NCBI RefSeq assembly: GCF_009469605.1
Contig: NZ_SSXU01000004.1
Coordinates: 124,001-188,000 of the forward strand
Length of the DNA: 64,000 bases
From: Zoogloea sp. 1C4
GTDB lineage: Bacteria > Pseudomonadota > Gammaproteobacteria > Burkholderiales > Rhodocyclaceae
Direction: 5' to 3'
Under the pieces are notes generated by a model that searched no databases, was not told the origin of the DNA, and was given only the letters and a program-made list of their open reading frames with translations. Positions within the stretch are counted from its first letter, which is position 1, and each line of letters begins with the position of its first letter. Position numbers and translations under genes: made by a program. Shown in pieces: positions 59,606-64,000 of the stretch.

Positions 59606-61444
59606 TTACTCGACAGTAACCGACTTGGCGAGGTTGCGCGGCTTGTCCACGTCGGTGCCCTTGACGAGGGCGGCGTGGTAGCTGAGGAGCTGCAGCGGGA
59701 TCACGTGGAGGATCGGCGACAGCATGCCGTAGTGCTCGGGCATGTGCAGGATGTGCACGCCTTCGGATTCCGGGATCTCGGAGCCGGCGTCGGCAAACAC
59801 GTAGAGCTCGCCGCCGCGGGCGCGGACTTCCTGGAGGTTGCTCTTGAGCTTTTCGAGCAACTCGTCGGCCGGGGCCACGGCGATGACGGGCATCTCCTTG
59901 TCCACCAGCGCCAGCGGGCCGTGCTTGAGTTCGCCGGCGGCGTAGCTTTCGGCGTGGATGTAGGAGATTTCCTTGAGCTTGAGGGCGCCTTCCATGGCGA
60001 TGGGCCAATGGCTGCCACGGCCGAGGAAGAGCGCGTGGTGCTTGCCGGCGAAGCGCTGGGCCCACTTCTCGATCTCGGGTTCGAGCTCCAGCACCTTGCC
60101 CACGGCCACCGGCAGGTGACGCATCTGGGTGAGGTAGCCGGCTTCCTGCTCGGCGGAGAGGCGGCCGTTGATCTTGGCGAGCGCCAGGGTCAGCAGCGCC
60201 AGCGCGGCGAGCTGGGTGGTGAAGGCCTTGGTGGAGGCCACGCCGATCTCGGGGCCGGCACGGGTGATGAAGCGCAGCGCGGATTCACGGACGATGGCGG
60301 ATTCGGGCACGTTGCAGATCGCCAGGGTCTTGGTCATGCCCAGGGCCTTGGCGTGCTTGAGGGCGGCCAGGGTGTCGGCGGTCTCGCCGGACTGGGAGAT
60401 CACGACCACCAGGGTGTCGGATTCGGGCACCGATTCGCGGTAGCGGTATTCGGAGGCGATCTCGACGGTGCAGGGGATCTTGGCGACGGATTCGAGCCAG
60501 TAGCGGGCGGTGAAGCCGGAGTGGTAGCTGGTGCCGCAGGCCAGGATCAGCACGCGGCGGGTGGCCTTGAGGACGTCCACGGCCTCGGCGCCGAAGATCT
60601 GCGGGCTGATGGCGCCGGCGCCGGCGATCGGCTCGAGGGTGTTGGCCAGGGCCTGGGGCTGCTCGAAGATTTCCTTCTGCATGTAGTGGCGGTACTTGCC
60701 CAGCTCGACGGCGTCGGCCGACAGGCTGGAAATGTTCACCGCTCGCTCGACGGGGGTGCCGTCGGTGAGGGTGACACGGAAGCCGTCGAGGGTCAGCTCG
60801 GCCACGTCGCCGTCTTCGAGGTAAACCACCTTGCGGGTGACCTGCAGCAGCGCGGCGGTGTCGGAGGCGGCGTAGTGACCGTCCTCGCCGACGCCCAGGA
60901 GCAGCGGCGAGCCCTTGCGGGCGACGATCACGCGATGGGTGTCGATCTCGGCCACCACGCCGATGGCGTAGGCGCCGACCAGCTCGGCCACGGTGGCGCG
61001 AACGGCGTCGAAGAGGTCGGGGATGGTCTTGAGCTTGTCGTGCAGCAGGTGGGCGATGGCTTCGGTGTCGGTCTCGGACGTGAAGGTGTAGCCCTTGGCC
61101 TGCAGACCGCTGCGCAGCTCTTCGAAGTTCTCGATGATGCCGTTATGCACCACCGCCAGGCCACCGGAGATGTGCGGGTGGGCGTTGCGCTCGGAGGGCA
61201 CGCCGTGGGTGGCCCAGCGGGTGTGGGCGATGCCGATGTTGGCAGTGAGGCCAGTGGCGTCGGCCTGGGCGGTCAGTTCGGCCACCCGGCCAACGGCGCG
61301 CAGGCGCATGACTTCGGGCTTGCCCTCGGTCTTGAGGACGGCGAGACCGGCGGAATCGTAGCCGCGGTATTCAAGCTTGCGCAGCCCTTCGAGCAGCACG
61401 GGAACGATGTTGCGACGGGCAATGGCGGTGACGATGCCACACAT
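59606..61444 (-). CDS. glmS: Glutamine-fructose-6-phosphate aminotransferase
   Basis: A 612-residue enzyme that makes glucosamine-6-phosphate for cell-wall synthesis. The N-terminal glutaminase starts [11 protein letters not shown], with the catalytic Cys exposed after Met removal. Both SIS domains are present, with [21 protein letters not shown] and the C-terminal end KSVTVE. The ATG at 61444 is preceded by GAAAGG. It follows glmU by 58 bases with a hairpin in between. Confidence 0.97.
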   Translation of the reverse strand: MCGIVTAIARRNIVPVLLEGLRKLEYRGYDSAGLAVLKTEGKPEVMRLRAVGRVAELTAQADATGLTANIGIAHTRWATHGVPSERNAHPHISGGLAVVHNGIIENFEELRSGLQAKGYTFTSETDTEAIAHLLHDKLKTIPDLFDAVRATVAELVGAYAIGVVAEIDTHRVIVARKGSPLLLGVGEDGHYAASDTAALLQVTRKVVYLEDGDVAELTLDGFRVTLTDGTPVERAVNISSLSADAVELGKYRHYMQKEIFEQPQALANTLEPIAGAGAISPQIFGAEAVDVLKATRRVLILACGTSYHSGFTARYWLESVAKIPCTVEIASEYRYRESVPESDTLVVVISQSGETADTLAALKHAKALGMTKTLAICNVPESAIVRESALRFITRAGPEIGVASTKAFTTQLAALALLTLALAKINGRLSAEQEAGYLTQMRHLPVAVGKVLELEPEIEKWAQRFAGKHHALFLGRGSHWPIAMEGALKLKEISYIHAESYAAGELKHGPLALVDKEMPVIAVAPADELLEKLKSNLQEVRARGGELYVFADAGSEIPESEGVHILHMPEHYGMLSPILHVIPLQLLSYHAALVKGTDVDKPRNLAKSVTVE

Positions 61445-61460
61445 GAGCGGAAACCTTTCG

Positions 61461-61494
61461 AAAAGGCCCGACCATCATGGCCGGGCCGAAAAAA
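61461..61494 (-). terminator. Hairpin between glmU and glmS
   Basis: On the minus strand GGCCCGGCCATGATGGTCGGGCC is followed by TTTTCG, and A/T runs flank both sides. It could be a partial terminator or attenuator that lowers glmS relative to glmU. Its distance to the glmS ATG is about 20 bases. Confidence 0.65.
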
Positions 61495-61502
61495 TGAGGG
61501 GA

Positions 61503-62873
61503 TCAGGCTTTCTTGACTTTGACCGGACGCTTCCAGCCCGGGATCGAGACCTGCTTGGCGCGGGAAACCGTGAGTTCGCCCGCCGGGGCATCCTTCGAGA
61601 GTGTGGTGCCGGCGCCGAGGGTGGCACCCTTGCCCACGCGGACGGGGGCGACGAGCTGGGTGTCGGACCCGATGAACACGTCGTCCTCGATGATGGTGCG
61701 GAACTTGTTCGCGCCATCGTAGTTGCAGGTGATGGTGCCGGCGCCCACATTGACCCGCTGGCCGATGTCGGCGTCGCCCACGTAGGCCAGGTGGTTGGCC
61801 TTGGAGTGGTTGGCGATCACGCTGTTCTTCACCTCGACAAAGTTGCCCAGGTGCACGTCTTCGCCCAGCACGGTGCCGGGGCGGGTACGGGCGTAGGGGC
61901 CGATGGCGCAGGCGGCGCCCATCGTGGTGTCCTCGATGTGAGAGAACGGGGCGATCTTCGTGCCGGCGCCGATGGTGGCGTTGCGGATCACGCAGTTGGC
62001 ACCCACGCGCACACCGTCGGCGAGCTCGACCTTGCCTTCGAAGATGCAGTTCACGTCGATTTCGACGTCGCGGCCGCAGGTGAGCGTGCCGCGCACGTCG
62101 ATGCGGGCCGGATCGATCACGGTGACGCCGGCGTCGGTGAGGCCACGGGCGATGTTGCGCTGGTGGATGCGCTCGAGTTCGGCGAGCTGGGTCTTGTTAT
62201 TGACGCCGAGGGTTTCCTCGAAGGCGTCGGGCTGAGTGGTGACCACATCCAGGCCGTCGGCCACCGCCATGGCGATGATGTCGGTGAGGTAGTACTCGCC
62301 CTGGGCGTTGTCGTTCTTGAGGTTGGCGAGCCAGCCGCGCAGGCGCTCGACCGGTGCGGCGAGGATGCCGGTGTTCACCTCGCGCACCTGGCGCTGCTCG
62401 GGGCTGGCGTCCTTCTCCTCGACGATGCAGGTGACCTTGCCGGCGTCGTTGCGGATGATCCGGCCATAGCCGGTGGGGTCGTCCATATCCACGGTGAGGA
62501 GCGCCAGCTGGCGGTCGCTGGCGGCGGCCATCAGGCGCTGCAGGGTGGGCACGCCGATCAGCGGCACGTCGCCGTAGAGGATCAGCGCGATGTCGCCGTC
62601 TTCGACCAGCGGCATGGCTTGCTGCACCGCATGGCCGGTGCCCTGGGGCGGATCCTGACGGGCCCAAGCGAGATCGGGGGCATCGAGGGCTTCGCGCACC
62701 ACTTCGCCGCCGTGGCCATACACCACCACGATGCGCCGGGCTTCCAGCACCCGTGCGGTGTCGAGCACATGGCCGAGCATCGGCTTGGCCGCGAGGGGCT
62801 GCAGCACCTTGGGCAACACCGAGCGCATGCGCTTACCCTGACCGGCGGCGAGAACGATCACTTCCATGGACAT
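61503..62873 (-). CDS. glmU: Bifunctional UDP-GlcNAc pyrophosphorylase / GlcN-1-P acetyltransferase
   Basis: A 456-residue enzyme that converts glucosamine-1-phosphate to UDP-N-acetylglucosamine. The N-terminal uridyltransferase has [16 protein letters not shown]; the C-terminal half is a left-handed beta-helix with hexapeptide repeats. The acetyltransferase segment has [10 protein letters not shown] and [15 protein letters not shown]. The start is the ATG at 62873 or the second Met two codons later. It forms an operon with glmS. Confidence 0.96.
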   Translation of the reverse strand: MSMEVIVLAAGQGKRMRSVLPKVLQPLAAKPMLGHVLDTARVLEARRIVVVYGHGGEVVREALDAPDLAWARQDPPQGTGHAVQQAMPLVEDGDIALILYGDVPLIGVPTLQRLMAAASDRQLALLTVDMDDPTGYGRIIRNDAGKVTCIVEEKDASPEQRQVREVNTGILAAPVERLRGWLANLKNDNAQGEYYLTDIIAMAVADGLDVVTTQPDAFEETLGVNNKTQLAELERIHQRNIARGLTDAGVTVIDPARIDVRGTLTCGRDVEIDVNCIFEGKVELADGVRVGANCVIRNATIGAGTKIAPFSHIEDTTMGAACAIGPYARTRPGTVLGEDVHLGNFVEVKNSVIANHSKANHLAYVGDADIGQRVNVGAGTITCNYDGANKFRTIIEDDVFIGSDTQLVAPVRVGKGATLGAGTTLSKDAPAGELTVSRAKQVSIPGWKRPVKVKKA

Positions 62874-63071
62874 CCCTTAATGCGGTTTGAATTCGATTGC
62901 GGCCGATTCTAGCACGCGATGTTTAACGGATATTGCGGCGCAGTTCTCGGAACGGGGCCGGTCGCGCGCCAGGCCTGATGCAACGCAACAATCCTTTGAT
63001 CTAGTGCTAAAGTTAGTTTCGCGTCTTTCCGTAGAATCGTCGTGCTGCAAGGCAATAATTCAGGACACATC

Positions 63072-64000
63072 ATGACCAATCAAGCTCGCGATTTCATCCA
63101 GAACCGCACCTTTGACGAAATCGCCGTCGGCGACTCCGCCCAGCTCGTCCGCACCCTGCTCCCCGAGGACATCCACCTGTTCGCGGTGATGTCCGGCGAC
63201 GTGAATCCCACCCACGTGGACCCGGAGTTCGCCCGTTCCAGCCAGTTCCGCGAGGTCGTCGGCCACTCCATGTGGGGTAGCATGCTGATCTCGTCGATCC
63301 TCGGCACCGAATTCCCCGGCCCCGGCACCGTGTATGTGGGCCAGACCCTCAAGTTCTGGCGCCCGATCACCATCGGCGACACCCTCACCGTCACCATCAC
63401 CTGCGTCCAGCGCTTCGAGCACAACCACCATCTGCTGCTCGAATGTCTGTGCGTCAATCAGGACGGCCTCAAGGTCATCGACGGCACCGCCGAGGTCATG
63501 GCCCCCACCGAGAAGATCAAGCGCCCGCGCATGGCCCTGCCCGAGATCACCATCTCCGACCGCCAGCAGCGCTACCTGCACGTGCTCGAGATGACCAAGG
63601 GCATGGAGCCGATCCCCATCGCCGTGGCCCACCCCTGTGACACCGAATCCCTGCGCGGCCCGATCCAGGCCCGCGACGCCGGCCTCGTCATCCCGGTGCT
63701 GATCGGCCCCGAAAACAAGATCCGCGAAGTCGCCGAACGCGAGGGCATCGACCTCCACGGCGTGCGCATCGTCGACGTGCCCCACAGCCACGCCTCGGCC
63801 GAAACCGCGGTGCGCATGGCCCGCAACGGTGAAGTCGACGCGCTGATGAAGGGCTCGCTGCACACCGACGAGCTGATGAGCGAGGTCGTCGCCAAGGAGA
63901 CCGGCCTGCGCACCTCGCGCCGCATCTCCCACGTCTTCATGGCCGACGTGCCGACCTACCCGCATCCGCTGCTCATCACCGATGCGGCGATCAACATCTC
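63072..64000 (+). CDS. Bifunctional MaoC-type enoyl-CoA hydratase / phosphate acetyltransferase (partial)
   Basis: A 309-codon 5' part of a gene that runs off the right edge. Residues 1-145 are a MaoC-like hot-dog domain with MSGDVNPTHVDPEFA, FREVVGHSMWG and FPGPGTVY. From about residue 160 the phosphotransacetylase fold follows, with HPCDTESLRGP, LVIPVLIGPE and VDALMKGSLHTDELM. Such fusions are common in betaproteobacteria and connect enoyl-CoA hydration with acetyl or butyryl phosphate. The start ATG at 63072 has AGGAC upstream. A TAGAAT -10 candidate lies 35-40 bases before the ATG. Confidence 0.9.
   Translation, partial: MTNQARDFIQNRTFDEIAVGDSAQLVRTLLPEDIHLFAVMSGDVNPTHVDPEFARSSQFREVVGHSMWGSMLISSILGTEFPGPGTVYVGQTLKFWRPITIGDTLTVTITCVQRFEHNHHLLLECLCVNQDGLKVIDGTAEVMAPTEKIKRPRMALPEITISDRQQRYLHVLEMTKGMEPIPIAVAHPCDTESLRGPIQARDAGLVIPVLIGPENKIREVAEREGIDLHGVRIVDVPHSHASAETAVRMARNGEVDALMKGSLHTDELMSEVVAKETGLRTSRRISHVFMADVPTYPHPLLITDAAINI

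Noticed and set aside
59516-61516. A 666-codon open frame on the plus strand across glmS
   Set aside because: It is antisense to glmS and rich in Gly, Val and Ala from third-position GC bias.

Overview
The window looks like chromosomal DNA of a GC-rich betaproteobacterium, most likely a denitrifier of the Rhodocyclales (Azoarcus, Thauera and Zoogloea relatives). The inference rests on a napFDAGHBC operon, a cytochrome-c-type NO reductase (norCB) with norEFQ, an NsrR-type repressor, a PEP-CTERM exported protein behind a sigma-54-type promoter, an S-adenosylhomocysteine (SAH) riboswitch in front of metH, and DUF3348/DUF802/DUF2894 proteins. I see no insertion sequence, prophage, CRISPR array, rRNA or tRNA.

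Layout. 1-8.1 kb: partial PilZ protein, PEP-CTERM protein, YebC regulator, DUF853 ATPase, a 21-bp tandem repeat and a REP-like inverted repeat, SMUG1-type uracil-DNA glycosylase, AmpG-like permease, small proteins and a REC-GGDEF cyclase. 8.2-11.1 kb: norEFQ, then an unrecognised exported protein and a GIY-YIG protein. 11.1-18.1 kb: metH with its riboswitch, then mixed metabolic and unknown genes. 18.4-29.1 kb: norCB, a soluble hybrid histidine kinase and the nap operon, all on the minus strand. 29.2-39.8 kb: a block of cyclic-di-GMP signalling, with one membrane GGDEF-EAL protein and a four-gene overlapping operon (YfiR-like protein, CHASE8 hybrid kinase, REC-PAS-GGDEF-EAL protein, TonB-dependent receptor). 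39.9-45.2 kb: glycerate kinase, NudC, NsrR, a divergent aldolase-like gene, a glutamine-amidotransferase-like hydrolase and a MarR regulator. 45.3-50.8 kb: an operon of two antiporters, a YbdK-type carboxylate-amine ligase, a serine-hydrolase homologue without its catalytic dyad, and a degenerate OmpA-like protein. 50.9-55.5 kb: a four-gene operon with a MotA/ZorA-like channel protein carrying a very long coiled-coil tail and a MotB/ZorB-like OmpA protein. 55.5-64 kb: a SigZ-type sigma factor with a permease and a thioredoxin-like protein, a 5'-nucleotidase family lipoprotein, glmU-glmS, and a MaoC-phosphotransacetylase fusion cut by the window end.

How the genes work together. Nap reduces nitrate in the periplasm and NorCB removes nitric oxide. 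FNR/DNR-type boxes precede norC and norE. NsrR appears to act on a divergent promoter at 42.9 kb. The two most interesting less-described systems are (i) the motor-like operon at 50.9-55.5 kb, which resembles the ZorAB/MotAB architecture but carries no recognisable nuclease or helicase partner, and (ii) the operon at 32.3-39.8 kb, which looks like a rewired YfiBNR system in which a CHASE8 sensor drives a phosphorelay to an EAL protein and a TonB receptor is the outer-membrane partner.
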